Counted from the stretch's first letter, positions 46,823-56,583 are shown. The stretch: 64,000 nucleotides of DNA from Nematostella vectensis (GCF_932526225.1 NC_064044.1:14137453-14201452); one strand, 5' to 3'. Notes: a model not told the origin generated them from the sequence alone. Translations and numbers: made by a program.

Positions 46823-46908
46823 CTATTTTTCTATGTTCATTGGGCTACTCTTCTAACCATACGCTATCTTTTATCATTTGCCGTTATGACCTTCATGATT
46901 AAGAAAGT

Positions 46909-47025
46909 GTCAGGATGGCCGAGCGGTCTAACGCCCAAGACTCAAGGTTCAATTCCTTTTCATGATGCATGGGAGAGTGTTCTGGTCTCCGAATGGAGGC
47001 GTGGGTTCGAATCCCACTTCTGACA
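46909..47025 (+). tRNA. tRNA-Leu(CAA), class C
   Basis: TAACGCCCAAGA: stem CAAGA mismatches TCTGG at one base. Confidence 0.65.
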
Positions 47026-47112
47026 CTATTTTTGTATTTTCATTGGGCTACTCTTTCAACCCATACGCTATCTATCCTTATGTGCCATTACGATCTGTAA
47101 GTTTCATCAAGT

Positions 47113-47229
47113 GTCAGGTTGGCCGAGCGGTCTAAGGCGCCAGACTCATGGTTCAATTCCTTTTCAAGATGCATGGGAGAGTGTTCTGGTCTCCGAATGG
47201 AGGCGTGGGTTCGAATCCCACTTCTGACA
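47113..47229 (+). tRNA. Leu-type tRNA with CAU anticodon, class M
   Basis: Intact T arm. Confidence 0.72.
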
Positions 47230-47316
47230 CTATTTTTGTATTTTCATTGGGCTACTCTTTCAACCCATACGCTATCTATCCTTATGTGCTATTACGATCT
47301 GTAAGTTTCATCAAGT

Positions 47317-47433
47317 GTCAGGTTGGCCGAGCGATCTAAGGCGCCAGACTCATGGTTCAATTCCTTTTCAAGATGCATGGGAGAGTGTTCTGGTCTCCGA
47401 ATGGAGGCGTGGGTTCGAATCTCAATTCTGACA
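47317..47433 (+). tRNA. Leu-type tRNA with CAU anticodon, class M with X tail
   Basis: A19 D loop; 3' end CTCAATTCTGACA from class X. Confidence 0.63.
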
Positions 47434-47520
47434 CTATTTTTGTATTTTCTTTGTGCTACTCTTTTAACCCACACGCTATCTTTTATCATGTAGCATTATG
47501 AGCTTTATTATTACTCAAGT

Positions 47521-47637
47521 GTCAGGATGGCCGAGCGGTCTAAGGCGACAGACTCAAGGTTCAATTCCTTCTCGTCATGAATGGGAGAGTGTTCTGGTCT
47601 CCGAATAGAGGCGTGGGTTCGAATCCCACTTCTGACA
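47521..47637 (+). tRNA. tRNA-Leu(CAA), class X front, K tail
   Basis: A27 faces G43; normal CCCAC T stem. Confidence 0.7.
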
Positions 47638-47723
47638 CTATTTTTGTATTTTCTTTTGGCTTCTCTTTTACTCCAACGCTATCTATCCTTATGTGCCATC
47701 ACGATCTGTCTGTTTAATCAAGT

Positions 47724-47840
47724 GTGAGGATAGCGGAGTGGTCTAAAGGGCCAGACTCAAGGCTCAATTCCATCTCATGAAGCATGGTAGAGTATTCTAG
47801 TCTCCGAATGGAGTCGTTGGTTCGAATCCCACTTCTGACA
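47724..47840 (+). pseudogene. tRNA-Leu(CAA)-like, class H
   Basis: Intron ends GAGTA. Confidence 0.53.
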
Positions 47841-47926
47841 CTAATTTTGTATTTTCGTTTGGCTACTCTTTTACTTATACGGTATCTTTGATCATGTACC
47901 ATTATGATCATTATGATTAATCAAGT

Positions 47927-48043
47927 GTCAGGATGGCCGAGCGGTCTAAGGCGCCAGACTCAAGGTTTAATTCCTTCTCATAATACATGGGAGAGTGTTC
48001 TGGTCTCCGAATGGAGGCTTGGGTTCGAATCCCACTTCTGACA
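47927..48043 (+). tRNA. tRNA-Leu(CAA), class K front, A intron
   Basis: Intron TTTAATTCC of class A; T stem region GGCTTGGG has a mismatch. Confidence 0.72.
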
Positions 48044-48129
48044 CTATTTTTCTATTTTCATTGGGCTACTCTTCTAACCATACGCTATCTTTTATCATTT
48101 GCCGTTATGACCTTCATGATTAAGAAAGT

Positions 48130-48245
48130 GTCAGGATGGCCGAGCGGTCTAACGCCCCAGACTAAGGTTCAATTCCATCTCATGAAGCATGGTAGAGTAT
48201 TCTAGTCTCCGAATGGAGTTGTTGGTTCAAATCCCACTTCTGACA
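48130..48245 (+). pseudogene. tRNA-Leu-like with damaged anticodon loop
   Basis: One base is missing in the loop (GACTAAGG instead of GACTCAAGG), so no normal anticodon or splice-site geometry remains. Front is class C, back is class H (GTTGTTGGTTCAAAT). Relatives at 54027 and 56060 keep the base. Confidence 0.75.
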
Positions 48246-48331
48246 CTAATTTTGTATTTTCGTTTGGCTAGTCTTTTACTTATACGGTATCTTTGATCAT
48301 GTACCATTATGACCATTATGATTAATCAAGT

Positions 48332-48448
48332 GTCAGGATGGCCGAGCGGTCTAAGGCGCCAGACTCATGGTTCAATTCCTTTTCAAGATGCATGGGAGAG
48401 TGTTCTGGTCTCCGAATGGAGGCGTGGGTTCGAATCCCACTTCTGACA
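48332..48448 (+). tRNA. Leu-type tRNA with CAU anticodon, class M
   Basis: Starts GTCAGGA, so the T7 mismatch is absent and the acceptor stem is fully paired: the best-formed CAU type. Confidence 0.75.
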
Positions 48449-48535
48449 CTATTTTTGTATTTTCATTGGGCTACTCTTTCAGCCCATACGCTATCTATCC
48501 TTATGTGCGATTACGATCTGTAAGTTTCATCAAGT

Positions 48536-48652
48536 GTCAGGTTGGGCGAGCGGTCTAAGGCGCCAGACTCATGGTTCAATTCCTTTTCAAGATGCATGGG
48601 AGAGTGTTCTGGTCTCCTAATGGAGGCGTGTTTTCGAATCTCAATTCTGACA
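48536..48652 (+). tRNA. Leu-type tRNA with CAU anticodon, class M, damaged T arm
   Basis: Box A TGGGCGAGCGG; T arm GTGTTTTCGAATCTCAA weakens box B. Confidence 0.55.
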
Positions 48653-48739
48653 CTATTTTTGTATTTTCTTTGTGCTACTCTTTTAACCCACACGCTATCT
48701 TTTATCATGTAGCATTATGAGCTTTATTATTACTCAAGT

Positions 48740-48856
48740 GTCAGGATGGCCGAGCGGTCTAAGGCGACAGACTCAAGGTTAAATTCCTTCTCGTCGTGTA
48801 TGGGAGAGTGTTCTGGTCTCTGAATAGAGGCGTGGGTTCGAATCACACATCTGACA
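48740..48856 (+). tRNA. tRNA-Leu(CAA), class X front
   Basis: A27 faces G43; variable arm TCTCTGAATAGAGGC; T stem CACAC; AUCUGAC tail. Confidence 0.58.
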
Positions 48857-48942
48857 CTATTTTTGTATTTTCTTTTGGCTTCTCTTTTACTCCAACGCTA
48901 TCTATCCTTATGTGCCATCACGATCTGTCTGTTTTGTCAAGT

Positions 48943-49059
48943 GTGAGGATGGCGGAGTGGTCTAAGGCGTCAGACTCAAGTCTCAATTCCTTCTCATGAT
49001 GCATGGTATAGTGTTCTAGTCACCGAAAGAAGGCGATGGTTCGAATCCCACTTCTGAAA
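48943..49059 (+). pseudogene. tRNA-Leu(CAA)-like, class D
   Basis: GGCGATGG T stem form. Confidence 0.53.
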
Positions 49060-49144
49060 CTAATTTTGTATTTTCTTTTGGCTACTCTTTTACTCAAACG
49101 GTATCTTTGATCATGTACCATTATGATCTTTATCATTAATCAGT

Positions 49145-49261
49145 GTCAGGATGGCCGAGCGGTCTAAGGCGCAAGACTAAAGGTTCAATACCTTCTCATG
49201 ATGCATGGTAGAGCGTTCTGGTCTTCGATTGGAGGCGTGGGTTCGAATTCCACTTCTGACG
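49145..49261 (+). tRNA. Leu-type tRNA with AAA anticodon, discriminator G
   Basis: Loop CTAAAG gives AAA; stem CAAGA has a mismatch, UCCAC tail, and base 73 is G (CTGACG). Likely unfit for leucine charging. Confidence 0.55.
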
Positions 49262-49348
49262 CTATTTTTGTATTTTTATTGGGCTACTCTTTCAACCCAT
49301 ACGCTATCTTTCATCATTTGCCCTTATGATCTTTATGATTCAGTAAGT

Positions 49349-49464
49349 GTCAGGATGGCCGAACGGTCAAAGGCGCCAGACTCAAGGTTTAATTCCTTTA
49401 ATAATACATGGGAGAGTGTTCTGGTCTCCGAATGGAGGCGTGGGTTCGAATCCCACTTCTGACA
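49349..49464 (+). tRNA. tRNA-Leu(CAA), class A with 32-nt intron
   Basis: CCTTTAATAATAC intron; box A TGGCCGAACGG. Confidence 0.72.
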
Positions 49465-49550
49465 CTATTTTTCTATTTTCATTGGGCTACTCTTCTAACC
49501 ATACGCTATCTTTTATCATTTGCCGTTATGACCTTCATGATTAAGAAAGT

Positions 49551-49667
49551 GTCAGGATGGCCGAGCGGTCTAAGGCGCCAGACTCATGGTTCAATTCCTT
49601 TTCAAGATGCATAGGATAGTGTTCTGGTCTCCGAATGGAGGCGTGGGTTCGAATCCCACTTCTGACA
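49551..49667 (+). tRNA. Leu-type tRNA with CAU anticodon, class M
   Basis: GTCAGGA start behind a class C spacer; intron GCATAGGATAG. Confidence 0.72.
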
Positions 49668-49754
49668 CTATTTTTGTACTTTCATTGGGCTACTCTTTCA
49701 GCCCATACGCTATCTATCCTTATGTGCGATTACGATCTGTAAGTTTCATCAAGT

Positions 49755-49871
49755 GTCAGGTTGGCCGAGCGGTCTAAGGCGCCAGACTCATGGTTCAATT
49801 CCTTTTCAAGATGCATGGGAGAGTGTTCTGGTCTCCGAATGGAGGCGTGGGTTCGAATCCCACATCTGACA
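49755..49871 (+). tRNA. Leu-type tRNA with CAU anticodon, class M
   Basis: AUCUGAC tail. Confidence 0.68.
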
Positions 49872-49958
49872 CTATTTTTGGATTTTCTTTGGGCTACTCT
49901 TTCATCCCATACGCTATCTTTCATCATGTGTCCTTATGATCTTCATGATTCAGAAAGT

Positions 49959-50075
49959 GTCAGGATGGCCGAGCGGTCTAAGGCGCCAGACTCAAGGTTC
50001 AATTCCTTCTCGTCATGAATGGGAGAGTGTTCTGGTCTCCGGATGGAGGCGTGGGTTCGAATCCCATATCTGACA
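49959..50075 (+). tRNA. tRNA-Leu(CAA), class K
   Basis: T stem CCCAT and AUCUGAC tail; CTATGTTTG stop. Confidence 0.73.
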
Positions 50076-50161
50076 CTATGTTTGTATTTTCTTTTGGCTT
50101 CTCTTTTACTCCAACGCTATCAATCCTTATGTGCCATCACGATCTGTCTGTTTTATCAAGT

Positions 50162-50278
50162 GTGAGGATGGCGGAGTGGTCTAAGGCGTCAGACTCAAGT
50201 CTCAATTCCTTCTCATGATGCATGGTATAGTGTTCTAGTCACCGAAAGAAGGCGTTGGTTCGAATCCCACTTCTGAAA
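50162..50278 (+). pseudogene. tRNA-Leu(CAA)-like, class D
   Basis: T33 form. Confidence 0.55.
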
Positions 50279-50363
50279 CTAATTTTGTATTTTCTTTTGG
50301 CTACTCTTTTACTCAAACGGTATCTTTGATCATGTACCATTATGATCTTTATCATTAATCAGT

Positions 50364-50480
50364 GTCAGTATGGCCGAGCGGTCTAAGGCGCCAGACTCAA
50401 GGTTCAATTCCTTTTCATGATGCATGGTAGAGTGTTCTGGTCTCCGATTGGAGGCGTGGGTTCGAATCCCACTTCTGACA
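50364..50480 (+). tRNA. tRNA-Leu(CAA), class K
   Basis: Acceptor GTCAGTA has a T6-T67 mismatch. Confidence 0.75.
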
Positions 50481-50567
50481 CTATTTTTGTATTTTCATTG
50501 GGCTACTCGTTCAACCCATACGTTATCTTTCATCATGTGCCCTTATGATCTTTATGATTCAGTAAGT

Positions 50568-50684
50568 GTCAGGATGGCCGAGCGGTCAAAGGCGCTAGAC
50601 TCAAGGTTTAATTCCTTCTCATAATACATGGTAGAGTGTTCTGGTCTTCGAATGGAGGCGTGGGTTCGAATCCCACTTCTGACA
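50568..50684 (+). tRNA. tRNA-Leu(CAA), class A
   Basis: Stem CTAGA pairs with TCTGG through T28-G42. Confidence 0.78.
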
Positions 50685-50770
50685 CTATTTTTGTATTTTC
50701 ATTGGGCTACTCTTCTAACCATACGCTATCTTTTATCATTTGCCGTTATGACCTTCATGATTTAGAAAGT

Positions 50771-50887
50771 GTCAGGATGGCCGAGCGATCTAAGGCGCCA
50801 GACTCAAGGTTCAATTCCTTCTCGTCATGAATGGGAGAGTGTTCTGGTCTCCTAATAGAGGCGTGGGTTCTAATCCCACATCTGACA
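50771..50887 (+). tRNA. tRNA-Leu(CAA), class K with A19
   Basis: TTCTAAT loop, partner of 35129. Confidence 0.65.
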
Positions 50888-50974
50888 CTATTTTTGGATT
50901 TTCTTTGGGCTACTCTTTCATCCCATACGCTATCTTTCATCATGTTCCCTTATGATCTTCATGATTCAGAAAGT

Positions 50975-51091
50975 GTCAGGATGGCCGAGCGGTCTAAGGC
51001 GCCAGACTCAAGGTTCAATTCCTTCTCGTCATGAATGGGAGAGTGTTCTGGTCTCCGGATGGAGGCGTGGGTTCGAATCCCACTTCTGACA
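50975..51091 (+). tRNA. tRNA-Leu(CAA), class K
   Basis: CTAGTTTTG stop, partner of 35333. Confidence 0.86.
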
Positions 51092-51177
51092 CTAGTTTTG
51101 TATTTTCTTTTGGCTTCTCTTTTACTCCAACGCTATCTATCCTTATGTGCCATCACGATCTGTCTGTTTTATCAAGT

Positions 51178-51294
51178 GTGAGGATGGCGGAGTGGTCTAA
51201 GGCGTCAGACGCAAGTCTCAATTCCTTCTCATGATGCATGGTATAGTGTTCTAGTCACCGAAAGAAGGCGTTGGTTCGAATCCCACTTCTGAAA
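51178..51294 (+). pseudogene. tRNA-Leu(CAA)-like, class D
   Basis: G33 form. Confidence 0.55.
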
Positions 51295-51380
51295 CTAATT
51301 TTGTATTTTCTTTTGGCTACTCTTTTACTCAAATGGTATCTTTGATCATGTACCATTATGATCTTTATCATTAATCAAGT

Positions 51381-51497
51381 GTCAGGATGGCCGAGCGGTC
51401 AAAGGCGCCAGACTCAAGGTTCAATTCCTTCTCATGATGCATGGTAGAGTGTTCTGGTCTCCGATTTGAGGCGTGGGTTCGAATCCCACTTCTGACA
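51381..51497 (+). tRNA. tRNA-Leu(CAA), class A front, K intron
   Basis: GGTCAAAGG with intron GTTCAATTCC; variable loop GATTTG. Confidence 0.8.
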
Positions 51498-51584
51498 CTA
51501 TTTTTGTATTTTCATTTGGCTACTCTTTCAACCCATACGTTATCTTTCATCATGTGCCCTTATGATCTTTATGATTCAGTAAGT

Positions 51585-51701
51585 GTCAGGATGGCCGAGC
51601 GGTCAAAGGCGCCAGACTCAAGGTTTAATTCCTTCTCATAATACATGGGAGAGTGTTCTGGTCTCCGAATGGAGGCGTGGGTTCGAATCCCACTTCTGAC
51701 A
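51585..51701 (+). tRNA. tRNA-Leu(CAA), class A
   Basis: Standard class A. Confidence 0.82.
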
Positions 51702-51787
51702 CTATTTTTCTATTTTCATTGGGCTACTCTTCTAACCATACGCTATCTTTTATCATTTGCCGTTATGACCTTCATGATTCAGAAAGT

Positions 51788-51904
51788 GTCAGGATGGCCG
51801 AGCGGTCTAACGCCCCAGACTCAAGGTTTAATTCCTTTTCATGATGCATGGGAGAGTGTTCTGGTCTCCGATTTGAGGCGTGTGTTCGAATCCCACTTCT
51901 GACA
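51788..51904 (+). tRNA. tRNA-Leu(CAA), class C
   Basis: T stem GTGTG leaves one mismatch. Confidence 0.65.
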
Positions 51905-51991
51905 CTATTTTTGTATTTTCATTGGGCTACTCTTTCAACCCATACGTTATCTTTCATCATGTGCCCTTATGATCCTTATGATTCAGTAAGT

Positions 51992-52108
51992 GTCAGGATG
52001 GCCGAGCGGTCAAAGGCGCCAGACTCAAGGTTTAATTCCTTCTCATAATACATGGGAGAGTGTTCTGGTCTTCGAATGGAGGCGTGGGTTCGAATCCCAC
52101 TTCTGACA
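51992..52108 (+). tRNA. tRNA-Leu(CAA), class A
   Basis: Partner of 45689. Confidence 0.82.
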
Positions 52109-52194
52109 CTATTTTTGTATTTTCATTGGGCTACTCTTCTAACCATACGCTATCTTTTATCATTTGCCGTTATGACCTTCATGATTCAGAAAGT

Positions 52195-52311
52195 GTCAGG
52201 ATGGCCGAGCGATCTAATGCGCCAGACTCAAGGTTCAATTCCTTCTCGTCATGAATTGGAGAGTGTTCTGGTCTCCGAATAGAGGCGTGGGTTCGAATCC
52301 CACATCTGACA
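52195..52311 (+). tRNA. tRNA-Leu(CAA), class K with A19
   Basis: TAATGCG changes the D stem; AUCUGAC tail. Confidence 0.64.
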
Positions 52312-52398
52312 CTATTTTTGGATTTTCTTTGGGCTACTCTTTCATCCCATACGCTATCTTTCATCATGTTCCCTTATGATCTTCATGATTCAGAAAGT

Positions 52399-52515
52399 GT
52401 CAGGATGGCCGAGCGGTCTAAGGCGCCAGACTCAAGGTTCAATTCCTTCTCGTCATGAATGGGAGAGTGTTCTGGTCTCCGTATGAAGGCGTGGGTTCGA
52501 ATCCCACTTCTGACA
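52399..52515 (+). tRNA. tRNA-Leu(CAA), class K
   Basis: TCTCCGTATGAAGGC, partner of 46096. Confidence 0.78.
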
Positions 52516-52601
52516 CTATTTTTGTATTTTCTTTTGGCTTCTCTTTTACTCCAACGCTATCTATCCTTATGTGCCATCACGATCTGTCTGTTTAATCAAG
52601 T

Positions 52602-52718
52602 GTGAGGATAGCGGAGTGGTCTAAAGGGCCAGACTCAAGGCTCAATTCCATCTCATGAAGCATGGTAGAGTATTCTAGTCTCCGAATGGGGTCGTTGGTT
52701 CGAATCCCACTTCTGACA
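52602..52718 (+). pseudogene. tRNA-Leu(CAA)-like, class H
   Basis: Variable arm GAATGGGGTC. Confidence 0.52.
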
Positions 52719-52804
52719 CTAATTTTGTATTTTCGTTTGGCTACTCTTTTACTTATACGGTATCTTTGATCATGTACCATTATGATCATTATGATTAATC
52801 AAGT

Positions 52805-52921
52805 GTCAGGATGGCCGAGCGGTCTAAGGCGCCAGACTCAAGGTTCAATACCTTCTCATGATGCATGGTAGAGCGTTCTGGTCTTCGATTGGAGGCGTGG
52901 GTTCGAATTCCACTTCTGACA
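52805..52921 (+). tRNA. tRNA-Leu(CAA), class K
   Basis: Intron ends GAGCG; UCCAC tail. Confidence 0.77.
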
Positions 52922-53008
52922 CTATTTTTGTATTTTCATTGGGCTACTCTTTCAACCCATACGCTATTTTTCATCATTTGCCCTGATGATCTTTATGATT
53001 CAGTAAGT

Positions 53009-53125
53009 TTCAGGATGGCCGAACGGTCAAAGGCGCCAGACTCAAGGTTTAATTCCTTCTCATAATACATGGGAGAGTGTTCTGGTCTCCGAATGGAGGC
53101 GTGGGTTCGAATCCCACTTCTGACA
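53009..53125 (+). tRNA. tRNA-Leu(CAA), class A, base 1 changed
   Basis: Starts TTCAGGA, so pair 1-72 is lost; box A TGGCCGAACGG. Confidence 0.65.
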
Positions 53126-53211
53126 CTATTTTTCTATGTTCATTGGGCTACTCTTCTAACCATACGCTATCTTTTATCATTTGCCGTTATGACCTTCATG
53201 ATTAAGAAAGT

Positions 53212-53328
53212 GTCAGGATGGCCGAGCGGTCTAACGCCCAAGACTCAAGGTTCAATTCCTTTTCATGATGCATGAGAGAGTGTTCTGGTCTCCGAATGGA
53301 GGCGTGGGTTCGAATCCCACTTCTGACA
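53212..53328 (+). tRNA. tRNA-Leu(CAA), class C
   Basis: CAAGA stem, partner of 46909. Confidence 0.65.
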
Positions 53329-53415
53329 CTATTTTTGTATTTTCATTGGGCTACTCTTTCAACCCATACGCTATCTATCCTTGTGTGCCATTACGATCTG
53401 TAAGTTTCATCAAGT

Positions 53416-53532
53416 GTCAGGTTGGCCGAGCGGTCTAAGGCGCCAGACTCATGGTTCAATTCCTTTTCAAGATGCATGGGAGAGTGTTCTGGTCTCCGAA
53501 TGGAGGCGTGGGTTCGAATCCCACTTCTGACA
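53416..53532 (+). tRNA. Leu-type tRNA with CAU anticodon, class M
   Basis: Intact T arm, partner of 47113. Confidence 0.72.
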
Positions 53533-53619
53533 CTATTTTTGTATTTTCATTGGGCTACTCTTTCAACCCATACGCTATCTATCCTTATGTGCTATTACGA
53601 TCTGTAAGTTTCATCAAGT

Positions 53620-53736
53620 GTCAGGTTGGCCGAGCGATCTAAGGCGCCAGACTCATGGTTCAATTCCTTTTCAAGATGCATGGGAGAGTGTTCTGGTCTC
53701 CGAATGGAGGCGTGGGTTCGAATTCCACTTCTGACA
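53620..53736 (+). tRNA. Leu-type tRNA with CAU anticodon, class M
   Basis: A19; UCCAC tail where its partner 47317 has the X tail. Confidence 0.65.
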
Positions 53737-53823
53737 CTATTTTTGTATTTTCATTGGGCTACTCTTTCAACCCATTCGCTATCTTTCATCATTTGCCCTT
53801 ATGATCTTTATGATTCAGTAAGT

Positions 53824-53940
53824 GTCAGGATGGCCGAACGGTCAAAGGCGCCAGACTCAAGGTTTAATTCCTTCTCATAATACATGGGAGAGTGTTCTGG
53901 TCTCCGAATGGAGGCTTGGGTTCGAATCCCACTTCTGACA
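53824..53940 (+). tRNA. tRNA-Leu(CAA), class A
   Basis: GAACGG box A; GGCTTGGG T-stem mismatch. Confidence 0.7.
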
Positions 53941-54026
53941 CTATTTTTCTATTTTCATTGGGCTACTCTTCTAACCATACGCTATCTTTTATCATTTGCC
54001 GTTATGACCTTCATGATTAAGAAAGT

Positions 54027-54143
54027 GTCAGGATGGCCGAGCGGTCTAACGCCCCAGACTCAAGGTTCAATTCCATCTCATGAAGCATGGTAGAGTATTC
54101 TAGTCTCCGAATGGAGTTGTTGGTTCAAATCCCACTTCTGACA
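54027..54143 (+). tRNA. Hybrid tRNA-Leu(CAA): class C front, class H back
   Basis: Exon 1 is class C; intron (ATTCCATCTCATGAAG) and exon 2 are class H with TCTAG, GTTGTTGG and TTCAAAT. Box B is altered. Confidence 0.6.
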
Positions 54144-54229
54144 CTAATTTTGTATTTTCGTTTGGCTACTCTTTTTTTTATACGGTATCTTTGATCATGT
54201 ACCATTATGATCATTATGATTAATCAAGT

Positions 54230-54346
54230 GTCAGGATGGCCGAGCGGTCTAAGGCGCCAGACTCATGGTTCAATTCCTTTTCAAGATGCATGGGAGAGTG
54301 TTCTGGTCTCCGAATAGAGGCGTGGGTTCGAATCCCACATCTGACA
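54230..54346 (+). tRNA. Leu-type tRNA with CAU anticodon, class M
   Basis: GTCAGGA start; AUCUGAC tail; stop CTATTTCTGG is weak. Confidence 0.7.
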
Positions 54347-54433
54347 CTATTTCTGGATTTTCTTTGGGCTACTCTTTCATCCCATACGCTAGCTTTTGTC
54401 ATGTGTCCTTATGATCTTCATGATTCAGAAAGT

Positions 54434-54550
54434 GTCAGGATGGCCGAGCGGTCTAAGGCGCCAGACTCAAGGTTCAATTCCTTCTCGTCATGAATGGGAG
54501 AGTGTTCTGGTCTCCGGATGGAGGCGTGGGTTCGAATCACACATCTGACA
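54434..54550 (+). tRNA. tRNA-Leu(CAA), class K
   Basis: CACAC T-stem strand plus AUCUGAC tail. Confidence 0.7.
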
Positions 54551-54636
54551 CTATTTTTGTATTTTCTTTTGGCTTCTCTTTTACTCCAACGCTATCTATC
54601 CTTATGTGCCATCACGATCTGTCTGTTTTATCAAGT

Positions 54637-54753
54637 GTGAGGATGGCGGAGTGGTCTAAGGCGTCAGACTCAAGTCTCAATTCCTTCTCATGATGCATGG
54701 TATAGTGTTCTTGTCACCGAAAGAAGGCGATGGTTCGAATCCCACTTCTGAAA
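54637..54753 (+). pseudogene. tRNA-Leu(CAA)-like, class D
   Basis: Exon 2 TTCTTGTCACC; GGCGATGG. Confidence 0.52.
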
Positions 54754-54838
54754 CTAATTTTGTATTTTCTTTTGGCTACTCTTTTACTCAAACGGTATCT
54801 TTGATCATGTACCATTATGATCTTTATCATTAATCAGT

Positions 54839-54955
54839 GTCAGGATGGCCGAGCGGTCTAAGGCGCCAGACTCAAGGTTCAATTCCTTCTCATGATGCAT
54901 GGTAGAGTGTTCTGGTCTCCGATTGGAGGCGTGGGTTCGAATCCCACTTCTGACA
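54839..54955 (+). tRNA. tRNA-Leu(CAA), class K
   Basis: Canonical; one-base-short spacer ahead. Confidence 0.88.
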
Positions 54956-55042
54956 CTATTTTTGTATTTTCATTGGGCTACTCTTTCAACCCATACGTTA
55001 TCTTTCATCATGTGCCCTTATTATCTTTATGATTCAGTAAGT

Positions 55043-55159
55043 GTCAGGATGGCCGAGCGATCTAAGGCGCCAGACTCATGGTTCAATTCCTTTTCAAGAT
55101 GCATGGGAGAGTGTTCTGGTCTCCGAATGGAGGCGTGGGTTCGAATCTCAATTCTGACA
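55043..55159 (+). tRNA. Leu-type tRNA with CAU anticodon, class M with X tail
   Basis: A19 and GTCAGGA start behind a class A spacer; tail CTCAATTCTGACA. Confidence 0.64.
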
Positions 55160-55246
55160 CTATTTTTGTATTTTCTTTGTACTACTCTTTTAACCCACAC
55201 GCTATCTTTTATCATGTAGCATTATGAGCTTTATTATTACTCAAGT

Positions 55247-55363
55247 GTCAGGATGGCCGAGCGGTCTAAGGCGACAGACTCAAGGTTCAATTCCTTCTCG
55301 TCATGAATGGGAGAGTGTTCTGGTCTCCGAATAGAGGCGTGGGTTCGAATCCCACTTCTGACA
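55247..55363 (+). tRNA. tRNA-Leu(CAA), class X front, K tail
   Basis: A27 faces G43. Confidence 0.7.
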
Positions 55364-55449
55364 CTATTTTTGTATTTTCTTTTGGCTTCTCTTTTACTCC
55401 AACGCTATCTATCCTTATGTGCCATCACGATCTGTCTGTTTAATCAAGT

Positions 55450-55566
55450 GTGAGGATAGCGGAGTGGTCTAAAGGGCCAGACTCAAGGCTCAATTCCATC
55501 TCATGAAGCATGGTAGAGTATTCTAGTCTCCGAATGGAGTCGTTGGTTCGAATCCCACTTCTGACA
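55450..55566 (+). pseudogene. tRNA-Leu(CAA)-like, class H
   Basis: Intron ends GAGTA. Confidence 0.53.
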
Positions 55567-55652
55567 CTAATTTTGTATTTTCGTTTGGCTACTCTTTTAC
55601 TTATACGGTATCTTTGATCATGTACCATTATGATCATTATGATTAATCAAGT

Positions 55653-55769
55653 GTCAGGATGGCCGAGCGGTCTAAGGCGCCAGAGGCAAGGTTCAATACC
55701 TTCTCATGATGCATGGTAGAGCGTTCTGGTCTTCGATTGGAGGCGTGGGTTCGAATTCCACTTCTGACA
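55653..55769 (+). tRNA. tRNA-Leu(CAA), class K, loop bases 32-33 changed
   Basis: Loop GGCAAG replaces C32 and T33 together; UCCAC tail. Confidence 0.6.
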
Positions 55770-55856
55770 CTATTTTTGTATTTTCATTGGGCTACTCTTT
55801 CAACCCATTCGCTATCTTTCATCATTTGCCCTTATGATCTTTATGATTCAGTAAGT

Positions 55857-55973
55857 GTCAGGATGGCCGAACGGTCAAAGGCGCCAGACTCAAGGTTTAA
55901 TTCCTTCTCATAATACATGGGAGAGTGTTCTGGTCTCCGAATGGAGGCTTGGGTTCGAATCCCACTTCTGACA
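55857..55973 (+). tRNA. tRNA-Leu(CAA), class A
   Basis: GAACGG; GGCTTGGG, partner in type of 53824. Confidence 0.7.
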
Positions 55974-56059
55974 CTATTTTTCTATTTTCATTGGGCTACT
56001 CTTCTAACCATACGCTATCTTTTATCATTTGCCGTTATGACCTTCATGATTAAGAAAGT

Positions 56060-56176
56060 GTCAGGATGGCCGAGCGGTCTAACGCCCCAGACTCAAGGTT
56101 CAATTCCATCTCATGAAGCATGGTAGAGTATTCTAGTCTCCGAATGGAGTTGTTGGTTCAAATCCCACTTCTGACA
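56060..56176 (+). tRNA. Hybrid tRNA-Leu(CAA): class C front, class H back
   Basis: Same hybrid as 54027, 2,033 bp downstream of it. Confidence 0.6.
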
Positions 56177-56262
56177 CTAATTTTGTATTTTCGTTTGGCT
56201 ACTCTTTTACTTATACGGTATCTTTGATCATGTACCATTATGATCATTATGATTAATCAAGT

Positions 56263-56379
56263 GTCAGGATGGCCGAGCGGTCTAAGGCGCCAGACTCATG
56301 GTTCAATTCCTTTTCAAGATGCATGGGAGAGTGTTCTGGTCTCCGAATGGAGGCGTGGGTTCGAATCCCACTTCTGACA
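56263..56379 (+). tRNA. Leu-type tRNA with CAU anticodon, class M
   Basis: GTCAGGA start, fully paired acceptor stem, intact T arm. Confidence 0.75.
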
Positions 56380-56466
56380 CTATTTTTGTATTTTCATTGG
56401 GCTACTCTTTCAGCCCATACGCTATCTATCCTTATGTGCGATTACGATCTGTAAGTTTCATCAAGT

Positions 56467-56583
56467 GTCAGGTTGTCCGAGCGGTCTAAGGCGCCAGACT
56501 CATGGTTCAATTCCTTTTCAAGGTGCATGGGAGAGTGTTCTGGTCTCCGAATAGAGGCGTGGGTTCGAATCTCAATTCTGACA
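56467..56583 (+). tRNA. Leu-type tRNA with CAU anticodon, class M with X tail
   Basis: Box A TTGTCCGAGCGG region altered (GGTTGTCCG); tail CTCAATTCTGACA. Confidence 0.57.

Larger units (their letters stand above)
45689..47433 (+). repeat. Nine-unit block repeated 6,303 bp downstream
   Basis: Starts 45689-47317 match 51992-53620. Shared marks are CCGTATGAAGG (46096/52399), CCCAAGACTCAAGG (46909/53212) and the TTTCTATGTTC spacer. Confidence 0.85.
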
